In this document: piece by piece, positions 1 to 6,499 of the stretch
Numbering within the stretch: position 1 is the stretch's first letter
Layout: each line of letters begins with the position of its first letter
Assembly (NCBI GenBank): GCA_002693605.1
Contig: NZQO01000007.1
Span: 1 to 13,743 of the forward strand
Source of the DNA: Flavobacteriaceae bacterium
Lineage (GTDB): Bacteria > Bacteroidota > Bacteroidia > Flavobacteriales > Flavobacteriaceae
Direction of reading: 5' to 3'
Length of the DNA: 13,743 nt
Translations under genes and position numbers: made by a program
The notes under the pieces: generated by a model
The model's database searches: none
What the model saw: the letters and a program-made list of their open reading frames with translations, nothing else
What the model was told of the DNA's origin: nothing

Positions 1-1026
1 CGCTTTAAGTCTCCCGCGGGAGAAACCTTGCAATTGCGCGACCTTATACGGGGCGGAATGCAGATAGATACCAATATTCTGGACGATAAGGTGCTATTTA
101 AGAGCGACGGGATGCCTACCTACCACCTGGCAAATATTGTAGACGACCACCTCATGGAAATAACCCACGTAATTCGAGGGGAAGAGTGGCTACCGTCCTT
201 GGCGTTGCACGTCCTGCTATACCAAGCCTTTGGGTGGAAAGCGCCAGAGTTTGCCCATTTGCCGTTAATTATGAAACCAGTTGGCAAAGGCAAGCTAAGC
301 AAGCGCGATGGCGATAAAATGGGCTTTCCGGTATTTCCGTTGCAATGGAAGACAACAGATGGGGAGCTTTTCTCCGGATATCGCGAGGACGGATACCTAC
401 CGGAAGCGGTTGTTAATATGCTGGCCTTATTGGGCTGGAACCCCGGTACCGAACAAGAGATTTTTAGCTTAGAACAACTTGTAGCTGCGTTCGATTTGGC
501 GCGGGTGAACAAGGCTGGGGCGAAGTTCGATCCCGAAAAAACAAAATGGTTTCAGCACCATTACTTGCAGCAAATGGATGAAGCCGAGCTCAGCCTGCAG
601 TTCATGCAAATGCTGGCAAAGAAGGAGGTTTCCACTTCTATGGACATTTCAATAATAGTCTCCTTGCTAAAGGAACGCGCAACGTTCGTAGAGGATATTT
701 GGGAGCAGGGAAGCTTTTTCTTTGAAGCGCCTAGGAAATTCGACCAAAAGGCCACCGGGAAAGCGTTTAAGGAAGATACGGCTGCGCTGTTGGAGGAAGT
801 CATTCAATGTATTAAAAATACCGATGAATATAGTGCCGCCTCACTCTCGGATAGTATCAAGGGCTATATAACCGAAAACAATATTGGCTTCGGAAAAGTT
901 ATGATGCCGTTGCGATTGTCACTCGTGGGAGAAATGAAGGGGCCCGATGTGTTCGAAATCCTATTTCTGTTGGGGAAAGAGGAAAGCATTTCACGAATTA
1001 AATATGCCCTGGAGACTTTGGGATAA
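1..1026 (+). CDS. gltX: Glutamyl-tRNA synthetase, 3' part (5' end outside window)
   Basis: Class I aminoacyl-tRNA synthetase that attaches glutamate to tRNA-Glu in the cytoplasm. The reading frame is open from base 1, so the gene starts upstream; 341 residues are visible, about two thirds of a protein that is usually near 500 residues. The visible part begins inside the catalytic domain (DGMPTYHLANIVDDHLM, then THVIRGEEWLPS), and the KMSKS-type loop appears as KLSKRDGD at about bases 292-315. A helical C-terminal anticodon-binding domain follows (LALLGWNPG, then RVNKAGAKFDPEK). The TTG at base 28 is an internal Leu codon, not a start. The gene ends two bases before the convergent beta-barrel gene, and I see no hairpin terminator between them. 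glnS lies further on in this window, so the cell charges Gln directly and this enzyme is probably the discriminating form (family knowledge plus inference). Confidence 0.96.
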   Translation, partial: RFKSPAGETLQLRDLIRGGMQIDTNILDDKVLFKSDGMPTYHLANIVDDHLMEITHVIRGEEWLPSLALHVLLYQAFGWKAPEFAHLPLIMKPVGKGKLSKRDGDKMGFPVFPLQWKTTDGELFSGYREDGYLPEAVVNMLALLGWNPGTEQEIFSLEQLVAAFDLARVNKAGAKFDPEKTKWFQHHYLQQMDEAELSLQFMQMLAKKEVSTSMDISIIVSLLKERATFVEDIWEQGSFFFEAPRKFDQKATGKAFKEDTAALLEEVIQCIKNTDEYSAASLSDSIKGYITENNIGFGKVMMPLRLSLVGEMKGPDVFEILFLLGKEESISRIKYALETLG

Positions 1027-1028
1027 GC

Positions 1029-1700
1029 CTAAAAATAAAAAATCCCGGACAATACCAAGGTAGAGGAATGTCCCTCGATGTCATCAATTTCCGACAGGTC
1101 CTTTTCATTCAGGTTATTGAGCATATTGGTTACCCCATATTGATATTGGGCGTTCAGCTTAAATTTTCTGAAACCGGCCGTTAGGCCACCCATTACCCGA
1201 AAGTTAACCTTCGAAACGTCCTGTATGTCATCTGCCCTTAGGGTGTTGTACCCATCGAGAATATAATCTGCATAAGCTTCATCGTCCAACTTCAACTTTC
1301 CGCTTACGTTCAACAGGGGGCCAGCCTCTAGGGTGAGGTGGTCACGAACTATGTTGACGCTAAGTAACACGTGGATCAGTGCCGATTGGATGTTATATTC
1401 GATATAGCGACCGTCACCCGCAATTGGCAGCGCGCGCTCACCATAAACCCCTACCGTAGAATTATAGAAGTTGATCCCGTACACCAGGTCGAAATTATTG
1501 TAAAATGCCCCCCGGGCGTGGAAACCGAACATAAACCCTTGTCCCGCCTCGGTATTTAGTTGATCGGTATTTATATCATATTGGGTAAGACCGCCCGTAA
1601 TACCAAGGTAATTGTACTCGGTAAATCGTTGCTGGCCATAACCGTAAACTGAAATTAAAAGGAACGCCGCGACGAGCGTAAGGTTTTTAAATGGGATCAT
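1029..1700 (-). CDS. Outer-membrane beta-barrel protein (PorT/OMP_b-brl-like), function unknown
   Basis: Predicted secreted outer-membrane protein of 223 residues. Residues 1-22 form a signal peptide: a Lys after MIPF, a hydrophobic core (LTLVAAFLLISVY), and a Gly-Gln cleavage region (GYGQ-QRF) common in Bacteroidota. The mature part has alternating short hydrophobic and aromatic strands with glycines (YLGITGGLTQYDI, MFGFHARGAFYNNFDLVYG, VNFRVMGGLTAGFRKFKLNAQYQYG), and it ends in LVLSGIFYF, an aromatic-terminated last strand typical of proteins assembled by BamA. This resembles the outer membrane beta-barrel families (PF13568-like) of eight-strand size. No ligand or specific role can be read from the sequence. 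It is convergent with gltX (two bases apart) and divergent from the SPFH gene, with a plausible Bacteroidota promoter at 1720-1748. The ATG at 1700 gives the complete signal peptide, so the start is well supported. Confidence 0.85.
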   Translation of the reverse strand: MIPFKNLTLVAAFLLISVYGYGQQRFTEYNYLGITGGLTQYDINTDQLNTEAGQGFMFGFHARGAFYNNFDLVYGINFYNSTVGVYGERALPIAGDGRYIEYNIQSALIHVLLSVNIVRDHLTLEAGPLLNVSGKLKLDDEAYADYILDGYNTLRADDIQDVSKVNFRVMGGLTAGFRKFKLNAQYQYGVTNMLNNLNEKDLSEIDDIEGHSSTLVLSGIFYF

Positions 1701-1719
1701 ATCGTTGAAAGGTGAACGA

Positions 1720-1748
1720 TAAAAGTAGGTTTATTTTCGTATCTTCAA
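1720..1748 (-). promoter_or_regulatory. Bacteroidota-type promoter for the beta-barrel gene
   Basis: On the minus strand, TTG (complement of 1746-1748) is followed after 18 bases by TACTTTTA (complement of 1720-1727). This matches the Bacteroidota consensus TTG-N19-TAnnTTTG except for the final base of the -7 box. Transcription would start near 1712, about a dozen bases before the ATG. Confidence 0.5.
1732..1747 (+). promoter_or_regulatory. Possible -7 boxes for the SPFH gene
   Basis: Two overlapping near-matches to TAnnTTTG are present: TATTTTCG at 1732-1739 and TATCTTCA at 1740-1747. No TTG lies at the expected distance; the only one (1705-1707) is too far upstream. The position, about 30-40 bases before the ATG, is reasonable. 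The call is weak. Confidence 0.28.
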
Positions 1749-1774
1749 CCGTTTTCTAAACTAAAATTTATACC

Positions 1775-2770
1775 ATGAGTGGTTTTATTATCTTAATTCC
1801 AATTTTAATAATTGGGGTATTTGTCCTGCTTTCCGGAATCTTTACCGTACGGCAGCAAACGGCAGCTATTATCGAGCGCTTCGGAAAATTCCAGAGCATC
1901 CGCAACTCGGGGCTTCAGTTCAAGATCCCGGTTTTCGACAGGATTGCTGGCCGTATTAATTTGAAAATCCAACAATTGGATGTCATTGTGGAAACCAAAA
2001 CCAAGGATGACGTTTTCGTTCGGCTGAAAATTTCAGTTCAGTTTAAGGTTATCACAACCAAGGTATATGATGCATTTTACAAGCTCGAGAATCCGCACGA
2101 CCAGATTACGTCCTATGTCTTCGATGTGGTGCGCGCCGAGGTTCCGAAGATGAAATTAGACGATGTCTTCGAGCGGAAAGACGATATTGCCATAGCCGTG
2201 AAAATGGAACTGAACGACGCCATGCTCGATTACGGTTACGATATCATCAAGACTTTGGTTACCGATATTGATCCCGATGTACAGGTAAAGGCCGCCATGA
2301 ACCGTATAAACGCCTCTGAGCGCGAAAAGGTGGCGGCAGAGTACGAGGCCGAGGCCGAGCGTATTAAAATCGTTGCCAAGGCCCGTGCCGAGGCCGAGAG
2401 CAAGCGGCTACAGGGCCAGGGTATAGCCGACCAACGCCGGGAAATTGCGCGTGGTCTCGAGGAAAGCGTCGATGTACTTAACAATGTGGGGATCAATTCG
2501 CAGGAGGCCTCGGCGCTAATCGTGGTTACGCAGCATTACGATACCTTACAGTCTATTGGCGAAGAGACAAATACCAATCTAATACTGTTGCCAAATTCGC
2601 CCCAAGCGGGCAGCGATATGCTGAATAACATGATTGCATCATTCGTGGCGAGCAATAAAATTGGAGAAGAGATGAAAAAACAGAATGCGGCCAAGGGCAT
2701 CGAGCCGAAATCTAAACGAAAAAGGCGCCCCCCGCAGGATACGAATGATGATCCTGATATAATTGTATAA
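1775..2770 (+). CDS. SPFH/band-7 domain membrane protein (stomatin/prohibitin-like)
   Basis: Membrane-anchored SPFH-family protein of 331 residues. Such proteins build large oligomeric scaffolds in membrane microdomains and often modulate membrane proteases. Residues 3-24 are one hydrophobic anchor (FIILIPILIIGVFVLLSGIF). The SPFH domain follows directly (TVRQQTAAIIERFGKF, GLQFKIPVFDRI, VIVETKTKDDVFVRLKISVQF), reaching to about residue 170. A long Ala/Glu/Arg-rich helix then spans about 170-235 (REKVAAEYEAEAERIKIVAKARAEAE, given here only as a region), the usual coiled coil for oligomerisation. The tail is basic then acidic (KSKRKRRPP ... DDPDIIV). Length suits the stomatin/HflC-like group. 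Many relatives sit beside an NfeD-type gene; none is visible here, and the gene looks monocistronic, with a strong terminator right after the stop. Specific role unknown. Confidence 0.92.
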   Translation: MSGFIILIPILIIGVFVLLSGIFTVRQQTAAIIERFGKFQSIRNSGLQFKIPVFDRIAGRINLKIQQLDVIVETKTKDDVFVRLKISVQFKVITTKVYDAFYKLENPHDQITSYVFDVVRAEVPKMKLDDVFERKDDIAIAVKMELNDAMLDYGYDIIKTLVTDIDPDVQVKAAMNRINASEREKVAAEYEAEAERIKIVAKARAEAESKRLQGQGIADQRREIARGLEESVDVLNNVGINSQEASALIVVTQHYDTLQSIGEETNTNLILLPNSPQAGSDMLNNMIASFVASNKIGEEMKKQNAAKGIEPKSKRKRRPPQDTNDDPDIIV

Positions 2771-2771
2771 A

Positions 2772-2799
2772 AAAATGCTCGCCTCCAGGCGAGCATTTT
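2772..2799. terminator. Bidirectional hairpin terminator between the SPFH gene and the ytxH operon
   Basis: A perfect 12-bp inverted repeat: AAAATGCTCGCC (2772-2783), loop TCCA, GGCGAGCATTTT (2788-2799). It starts two bases after the SPFH stop. Read on the minus strand, the hairpin ends in a longer T run, so it can also stop the operon arriving from 3854-2825. Confidence 0.9.
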
Positions 2800-2824
2800 A
2801 CGTTTTGGTTGGCTGTTAATAGCC

Positions 2825-3061
2825 CTAGTCGTGCATATCTTCCTTTTTTACCTTTTTCATTCCCAAGAGCTTATCAACTGCCTTGAGTATGAGCGCCTTC
2901 TTGGCGATAGCACCCATTAGGCTGGTTACCATCGCGATTGGGCTAAGGCTTTCCTTCGTTTCCGATAGGGTGAGCTTTACCTCTTCCTTGTTAATTTGCG
3001 ATTGAAGTCTCAGGAATCTCAGGTCGCGATCTATCTCTTCGAAATTGGTATAAATTCTCAT
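2825..3061 (-). CDS. Small conserved hypothetical protein (DUF6327-like), third gene of the ytxH operon
   Basis: A 78-residue protein with no signal peptide. The N-terminal part is charged and probably helical (YTNFEEIDRDLRFLRL, then INKEEVKLTLSETKESL). A more hydrophobic, possibly amphipathic stretch follows (SPIAMVTSLMGAIAKKALILKAV), and the tail is basic (KLLGMKKVKKED). It looks like the short proteins I recall being annotated DUF6327 in Flavobacteriaceae next to YtxH and holin-like genes; that assignment is from memory and unverified. Its ATG overlaps the stop of the upstream holin-like gene (ATGA, bases 3058-3061), which indicates translational coupling and a joint function. The middle hydrophobic segment could lie along the membrane. 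No enzymatic motif is visible. Confidence 0.75.
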   Translation of the reverse strand: MRIYTNFEEIDRDLRFLRLQSQINKEEVKLTLSETKESLSPIAMVTSLMGAIAKKALILKAVDKLLGMKKVKKEDMHD

Positions 3062-3474
3062 GGTTGCGTAGTATCGTGTTTCTTAATCATTGTCGTGGCC
3101 GCCTGCTCTCTCGGTTCCGGATCGTCGTCATCGAACACGAGCTTGGAAAATTTGATGAGCAAGTACTTCTCGATTGCCTTTCGGCCAAAAACGAGCAGTA
3201 ACACCAAGATTACAACGTAAAAGCCCCCTACGATGAAATACCCCGCCGCACGGCTATCTACGGCATTACCAATCCATATTGCCACCCCTACCGATAGAAA
3301 CGTGAGTATCAATAATAATATACTTCCAATGATGAGCAGGTTTACCAATGAGATGGCTCCCTTCATCGTAGATTTAAAAAGGCGGAGCTTATAGTACTCC
3401 GCCGTATTATTGATGTATTCCTGAGTCTTATCAGTGGCGTTTTGAATGTTTTGCGTTATGCCTCCAAATGCCAT
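3058..3474 (-). CDS. Holin-superfamily-III-like (PF07332-type) two-span membrane protein
   Basis: A 138-residue inner-membrane protein. An amphipathic N-terminal helix (NIQNATDKTQEYINNTAEYYKL, region 9-30) leads to two membrane spans at about 42-70 (ISLVNLLIIGSILLLILTFL onward) and 77-97 (GGFYVVILVLLLVFG). A cytoplasmic tail follows with an acidic patch (FDDDDPEPRE) and a polar end. The layout matches proteins annotated 'phage holin family' (Phage_holin_3_6), which in cells are generally not lysis proteins; E. coli YqjE belongs to this family. No phage genes lie nearby, so a housekeeping envelope role is more likely than lysis (inference). The gene starts two bases after the ytxH-like stop and overlaps the next gene by four bases, so the three are one transcription unit. 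Confidence 0.85.
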   Translation of the reverse strand: MAFGGITQNIQNATDKTQEYINNTAEYYKLRLFKSTMKGAISLVNLLIIGSILLLILTFLSVGVAIWIGNAVDSRAAGYFIVGGFYVVILVLLLVFGRKAIEKYLLIKFSKLVFDDDDPEPREQAATTMIKKHDTTQP

Positions 3475-3476
3475 CT

Positions 3477-3854
3477 TTACGAAGTTACTTTTTTGGCCTT
3501 GGTCTTAACCTCGGCTTTTGTTGTTTCTTTTTGGAGCTTTGCATTTTGCATGCGAAGTGCTTCCAATTTATCTTCCATGGCCAATAGGATGTCGTCTGCT
3601 TTGTAGCTGGCCGATGAAAGCGTCTCTTCAAGTTTCTCCTCGAAGCTTAACCGGGCCTGCTTGGCCTTTTCACTTAGGGTACTCCCAGTTTCCTTTACTT
3701 GCTGGTTCAGTCGTTTGCGGGCTTTATCGGCCTCCTTGCTAAGTTGCTCGCGCGTTCTGGAACCTTTGTCCGGCGCATACAAAATACCGATGCCGGCGCC
3801 AATTGCCGCTCCGGTTAACAATGCAAGTAATGTTTGTCCTGTGTTAGATGCCAT
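3477..3854 (-). CDS. YtxH-domain protein, membrane-anchored with coiled-coil tail
   Basis: A 125-residue protein with the YtxH signature: a glycine-zipper membrane segment at about residues 8-27 (LLALLTGAAIGAGIGILYAP) followed at once by DKGSRTREQL. From about residue 35 to the end it is Lys/Glu/Ala-rich and predicted helical or coiled coil (EADKARKRLNQQVKET, KAQARLSFEEKLEETL), ending in a basic segment (KAEVKTKAKKVTS). Family members are small stress- or stationary-phase-linked envelope proteins; their biochemical activity is not established. It is the first gene of a three-gene operon with the holin-like and small basic proteins. The ATG at 3854 begins just before the hydrophobic segment, as in relatives. 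A -7 box lies about 40 bases upstream, with candidate operator elements further up. Confidence 0.88.
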   Translation of the reverse strand: MASNTGQTLLALLTGAAIGAGIGILYAPDKGSRTREQLSKEADKARKRLNQQVKETGSTLSEKAKQARLSFEEKLEETLSSASYKADDILLAMEDKLEALRMQNAKLQKETTKAEVKTKAKKVTS

Positions 3855-3893
3855 ATTTTTTCATTTAATTTATTAGTTAATACTCTGTTTTAC

Positions 3894-3901
3894 CAAAGTT
3901 A
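3894..3901 (-). promoter_or_regulatory. Bacteroidota -7 box of the ytxH operon
   Basis: The minus strand reads TAACTTTG here, a perfect TAnnTTTG, placing the start of transcription near 3887, about 33 bases before the ATG. The -33 region lacks a clear TTG; AAG occurs at the expected spot. A weak -33 would fit a promoter that needs an activator (inference). Confidence 0.5.
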
Positions 3902-3928
3902 CGCCAAAAGGACATCTACCCTTGTTAA

Positions 3929-3938
3929 TAACCGGTTA
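3929..3938. promoter_or_regulatory. 10-bp palindrome upstream of the ytxH operon promoter
   Basis: TAACCGGTTA is self-complementary, and both sides carry TTAATA-like sequence. It lies about 28-37 bases upstream of the -7 box, at the edge of the -33 region, a usual place for a regulator site. The binding protein is unknown. Confidence 0.3.
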
Positions 3939-3959
3939 ATAGTTGATTTCCAATATCTA

Positions 3960-4000
3960 AATTTCTCTTAAAATGGTCCTCCTAGTGCCAATTTCTCTTA
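3960..4000. repeat. Two 11-base direct repeats, 30 bases apart
   Basis: AATTTCTCTTA occurs at 3960-3970 and again, identical, at 3990-4000. The spacing equals about three helical turns, so both copies face the same side of the DNA. They lie about 70 and 100 bases upstream of the predicted ytxH-operon start and downstream of the glnS terminator. This suits paired activator sites, but chance is possible. Confidence 0.4.
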
Positions 4001-4007
4001 ACGGAAT

Positions 4008-4032
4008 AAAAAAAGGAAGGCTCTTGCCTTCC
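4008..4032 (-). terminator. glnS intrinsic terminator
   Basis: On the minus strand the stem GGAAGGC (complement of 4026-4032) has a four-base loop and closes with GCCTTCC (complement of 4015-4021), then seven T (4008-4014). It begins 23 bases after the glnS stop. Confidence 0.88.
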
Positions 4033-4055
4033 CTTTTCCCTACTATCTTGTTTTT

Positions 4056-5735
4056 TTATTCGCCCAATTTTGCCCACGAATCGCGGAGTGGCACGGTTCG
4101 GTTAAATACTATTTTCCCTTCGGAAGTATCGCGATCAACTACAAAATAACCCAGGCGCTGAAACTGCACCTTATCCTCCACCTTCAAATTTCTCAGACTG
4201 GGCTCGGCGAACGCCTGCACCACTTGAAGCGAATCTGGGTTCAGAAACTCCAGGAAATCCCTTTCCTTATCGGAATCGGGCGCCGCTTCGGTAAAAAGCC
4301 GATCATATAGACGCACCTCTACCGGCAAAGCGTGGGGCACCGATACCCAATGCAGCGTTCCCTTTACCTTGCGCTGCGACGCCTCCGTGCCGCTTCCGCT
4401 TCTGCTATCGGGATCATAGGTACAATGTATCTCGGTGATATTTCCTTCGGAATCCTTCACTACGGATTCTCCTTGTATAATATACGCATTTTTAAGTCGC
4501 ACCTCCTTCCCCAAGGTTAACCTGAAGAATTTCCTATTGGCCTCCTCCTTGAAATCCTCGCGCTCTATGTAAAGCTCCCTGGAGAAGGGAACCTCGCGAT
4601 ACCCAGCGCTCTCATCTTCCTGATTGTTCTCGGCCTCGAGCCATTCTTCCTTTCCTTCCGGATAGTTCGTGAGTACAATCTTTACCGGATCGAGCACCGC
4701 CATTACCCGTGGGGCACGTTTGTTCAAATCTTCCCGAACATTGAATTCCAAGTGCGACACATCAATTAGGTTTTCGCGTTTTCCGACGCCAATGCTATCG
4801 GCGAAATTTCGAATCGATTCGGGTGTGTAGCCCCTTCTTCGCAATCCGGAGATGGTAGGCATGCGCGGGTCGTCCCATCCATCTACCACTTTTTCCGCTA
4901 CCAACTTAGCCAATTTACGCTTACTCACTACTGTATGGCTTAGGTTTCTGCGGGCAAATTCGCGCTGCTTAGGCCGTAACTTGTTCGTATCGTATATCTG
5001 CTCCAAAAACCAGTTGTAAAGCTCTCGGTGGGGCAGGAATTCAAGCGTACAGAGCGAATGGCTCACCTGTTCTATATAATCGCTTTCGCCGTGGGCCCAA
5101 TCATACATTGGGTAAATTTTCCATTGGTCCTTGGTGCGATGGTGATTTTTATGCAGCACGCGGTACATTACCGGATCGCGCATGAGCATGTTGCCCGATG
5201 CCATATCTATTTTGGCGCGCAGAACGTGCGCGCCTTCGCCTACCTCTCCATTTTTCATTTGCTCGAAAAGTGAAAGCGATTCGCTCACGGGGCGATTTCG
5301 AAACGGACTTTCTGTACCAGGATTGTTCGGAGTTCCCTTTTGTTCGGCAATTTGGGCCGACGTTTGGGAGTCTACGAATGCCTTATCGTTCTTAATGAGC
5401 TTAACGGCCCAATCGTAGAGTTGCTGAAAATAATCGGAAGCATAGCGTTCCTCGGCCCATTCAAATCCTAACCATTCAATATCGCGCTTTATCGCATCTA
5501 CAAATTCCTGCTCCTCCTTTGCGGGGTTGGTATCATCGAACCGAAGGTTGACAGGCGCCTTGTACCGTTCTCCCAATCCAAAATTCAGGCAAATGGAAGA
5601 GGCGTGGCCAATATGCAAATAGCCGTTGGGTTCGGGCGGAAACCGAAAGCGAAGTTGGTCCTGGGTATATCCCGAACTTAGGTCGTCTTCAATTATATGT
5701 TCAATGAAATTTAAGGGTGCTTCTTCTTTCGTCAT
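4056..5735 (-). CDS. glnS: Glutaminyl-tRNA synthetase
   Basis: Class I synthetase that attaches glutamine directly to tRNA-Gln in the cytoplasm. From the ATG at 5735 it is 559 residues, the normal family length. The HIGH motif is in PEPNGYLHIGHASS (about residues 34-47), the KMSKS-type loop is HTVVSKRKL (about residue 270), and FDDTNPAKEE and the acceptor-binding region (PMYDWAHGESDYIEQVSHS) are intact. The C-terminal half is the two-barrel anticodon-binding region, ending FNRTVPLRDSWAKLGE. The open frame extends to a GTG at 5756, but a perfect -7 box (5756-5763) would put transcription start inside that extension, and relatives begin near MTKEEAPLNFIEHIIEDDL; hence the ATG at 5735. Monocistronic, with its own promoter and hairpin terminator. 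Its presence means that GatCAB is not needed for Gln-tRNA. Confidence 0.97.
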   Translation of the reverse strand: MTKEEAPLNFIEHIIEDDLSSGYTQDQLRFRFPPEPNGYLHIGHASSICLNFGLGERYKAPVNLRFDDTNPAKEEQEFVDAIKRDIEWLGFEWAEERYASDYFQQLYDWAVKLIKNDKAFVDSQTSAQIAEQKGTPNNPGTESPFRNRPVSESLSLFEQMKNGEVGEGAHVLRAKIDMASGNMLMRDPVMYRVLHKNHHRTKDQWKIYPMYDWAHGESDYIEQVSHSLCTLEFLPHRELYNWFLEQIYDTNKLRPKQREFARRNLSHTVVSKRKLAKLVAEKVVDGWDDPRMPTISGLRRRGYTPESIRNFADSIGVGKRENLIDVSHLEFNVREDLNKRAPRVMAVLDPVKIVLTNYPEGKEEWLEAENNQEDESAGYREVPFSRELYIEREDFKEEANRKFFRLTLGKEVRLKNAYIIQGESVVKDSEGNITEIHCTYDPDSRSGSGTEASQRKVKGTLHWVSVPHALPVEVRLYDRLFTEAAPDSDKERDFLEFLNPDSLQVVQAFAEPSLRNLKVEDKVQFQRLGYFVVDRDTSEGKIVFNRTVPLRDSWAKLGE

Positions 5736-5755
5736 AATTAGCGTAAAATAAGGCA

Positions 5756-5772
5756 CAAATTTACCAAAATTA
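5756..5772 (-). promoter_or_regulatory. glnS promoter, two overlapping -7 boxes
   Basis: The minus strand holds two perfect TAnnTTTG boxes: TAATTTTG (complement of 5765-5772) and TAAATTTG (complement of 5756-5763). Neither has a clear TTG about 19 bases upstream; GTTC near 5781-5784 is the nearest. Predicted starts at about 5750-5758 leave a leader of 15-25 bases before the ATG at 5735. Confidence 0.5.
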
Positions 5773-5941
5773 ATTTCGTGGAACGGACTTGCGGCGGAAT
5801 ATGCGTTAAATGGCTTGAATTTCGATATTGATTTATGGCAATCCCTTTCTCAGATTACATTTCAAGTTGGAAATCATTGAGTTAAAACCTAATTTAAGCT
5901 ATACGCAAAGGCAGTAGCATAAAATTTCAGAACGAAAACAG

Positions 5942-5949
5942 TATCTTCG
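5942..5949 (+). promoter_or_regulatory. Probable folB -7 box
   Basis: TATCTTCG matches TAnnTTTG at seven of eight positions, and would start transcription near 5956, just before the GTG at 5965. No TTG is found at the expected distance. The preceding 5773-5940 is AT-rich and I see no gene in it. Confidence 0.35.
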
Positions 5950-5964
5950 CCCAAAATCAGTATC

Positions 5965-6321
5965 GTGTCTAAAATTACGTTGAAAAACATCCGGGTGTAC
6001 TCCCATCACGGGTGCCTTACCGAGGAAACCAAGATAGGTAGTGACTACCTTGTAAACCTAACCGTTACTGCCGATCTTAGCAAGGCTACCGCGAGCGATG
6101 CGCTGACAGATACGGTAGACTACGTGCAGCTAAATGCAATTGTGAAGCGCGAGATGGCGGTTCCCTCGAAGTTACTCGAACACGTTTCGAGGCGTATTAT
6201 TGACGCCATTTTCAATGAAAACGAAAAGGTTACAACGGTAGAAATTTCTGTTGCAAAAGTGAATCCCCCAATTGGCGGAGATGTTGCCGAGGTAAGCGTT
6301 ACCCTTTGCGCCAACCGATAA
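5965..6321 (+). CDS. folB: Dihydroneopterin aldolase
   Basis: Converts 7,8-dihydroneopterin to 6-hydroxymethyl-dihydropterin and glycolaldehyde in tetrahydrofolate synthesis; the family forms octamers in the cytoplasm. The protein is 118 residues, the usual length. Family features are present in order: the N-terminal strand ITLKNIRVYSHHGCLTEE with the conserved Glu near residue 20, GSDYLVNLTV, DTVDYVQL with Tyr53, the helix SKLLEHVSRRIIDAI with Glu72, and KVNPPIGG with the catalytic-type Lys98. The start is GTG; an ATG alternative upstream is not available, and the downstream choice would remove the first strand. It is a single gene followed by tRNA-Cys, with which it might be partly co-transcribed, although the tRNA has its own strong promoter. 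Confidence 0.95.
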   Translation: MSKITLKNIRVYSHHGCLTEETKIGSDYLVNLTVTADLSKATASDALTDTVDYVQLNAIVKREMAVPSKLLEHVSRRIIDAIFNENEKVTTVEISVAKVNPPIGGDVAEVSVTLCANR

Positions 6322-6354
6322 TATTTGTATCAATTACAAAAATTCGATCTTTTT

Positions 6355-6384
6355 CTGTATTTACCGCATAAAACTTTATATTTG
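6355..6384 (+). promoter_or_regulatory. tRNA-Cys promoter
   Basis: The -7 box TATATTTG (6377-6384) is a perfect TAnnTTTG, and TTTTCTG ends at 6357 in place of TTG with exactly 19 bases between. Predicted start is near 6391, six bases before the mature tRNA 5' end. Confidence 0.6.
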
Positions 6385-6396
6385 CGGTCTGCAATT

Positions 6397-6467
6397 GGCA
6401 TCGTGGCCGAGTGGCTAGGCAGAGGTCTGCAAAACCTTTTACAGCGGTTCGAATCCGCTCGATGCCT
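6397..6467 (+). tRNA. tRNA-Cys (anticodon GCA)
   Basis: The cloverleaf folds fully in 71 bases. The acceptor stem GGCATCG (6397-6403) pairs with CGATGCC (6460-6466). The anticodon stem GAGGT/ACCTT encloses CTGCAAA with GCA at 6429-6431. The T stem AGCGG/CCGCT encloses TTCGAAT. The discriminator base is T at 6467; U73 is a known tRNA-Cys identity element. CCA is not encoded, so it must be added after transcription. Confidence 0.98.
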
Positions 6468-6468
6468 C

Positions 6469-6499
6469 AAAAAAACCTTCCTTACGGGAAGGTTTTTTT
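6469..6499. terminator. Bidirectional terminator between tRNA-Cys and the LysE-family gene
   Basis: An inverted repeat of up to 13 bp: seven A plus CCTTCC (6469-6481), loop TTACG, GGAAGG plus seven T (6487-6499). It begins two bases after the tRNA and overlaps the stop codon (6498-6500) of the convergent gene, so its A/T arms serve as T tracts in both directions. Confidence 0.9.

Noticed and set aside
120-512. 130-residue minus-strand frame opposite gltX
   Set aside because: Ser/Arg/Pro-rich composition typical of a complement-strand frame, and gltX is certain here.
3058-3474. Holin-like gene as evidence of a prophage
   Set aside because: No other phage gene is present, and the operon context with YtxH and a small basic protein is a cellular arrangement.
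6324-6354. TTTGTA-TCAAT-TACAAA hairpin followed by five T at 6350-6354, possible folB terminator
   Set aside because: The stem is only six bp and A/T-rich, and the T run lies ten bases away and inside the likely -33 region of the tRNA promoter.
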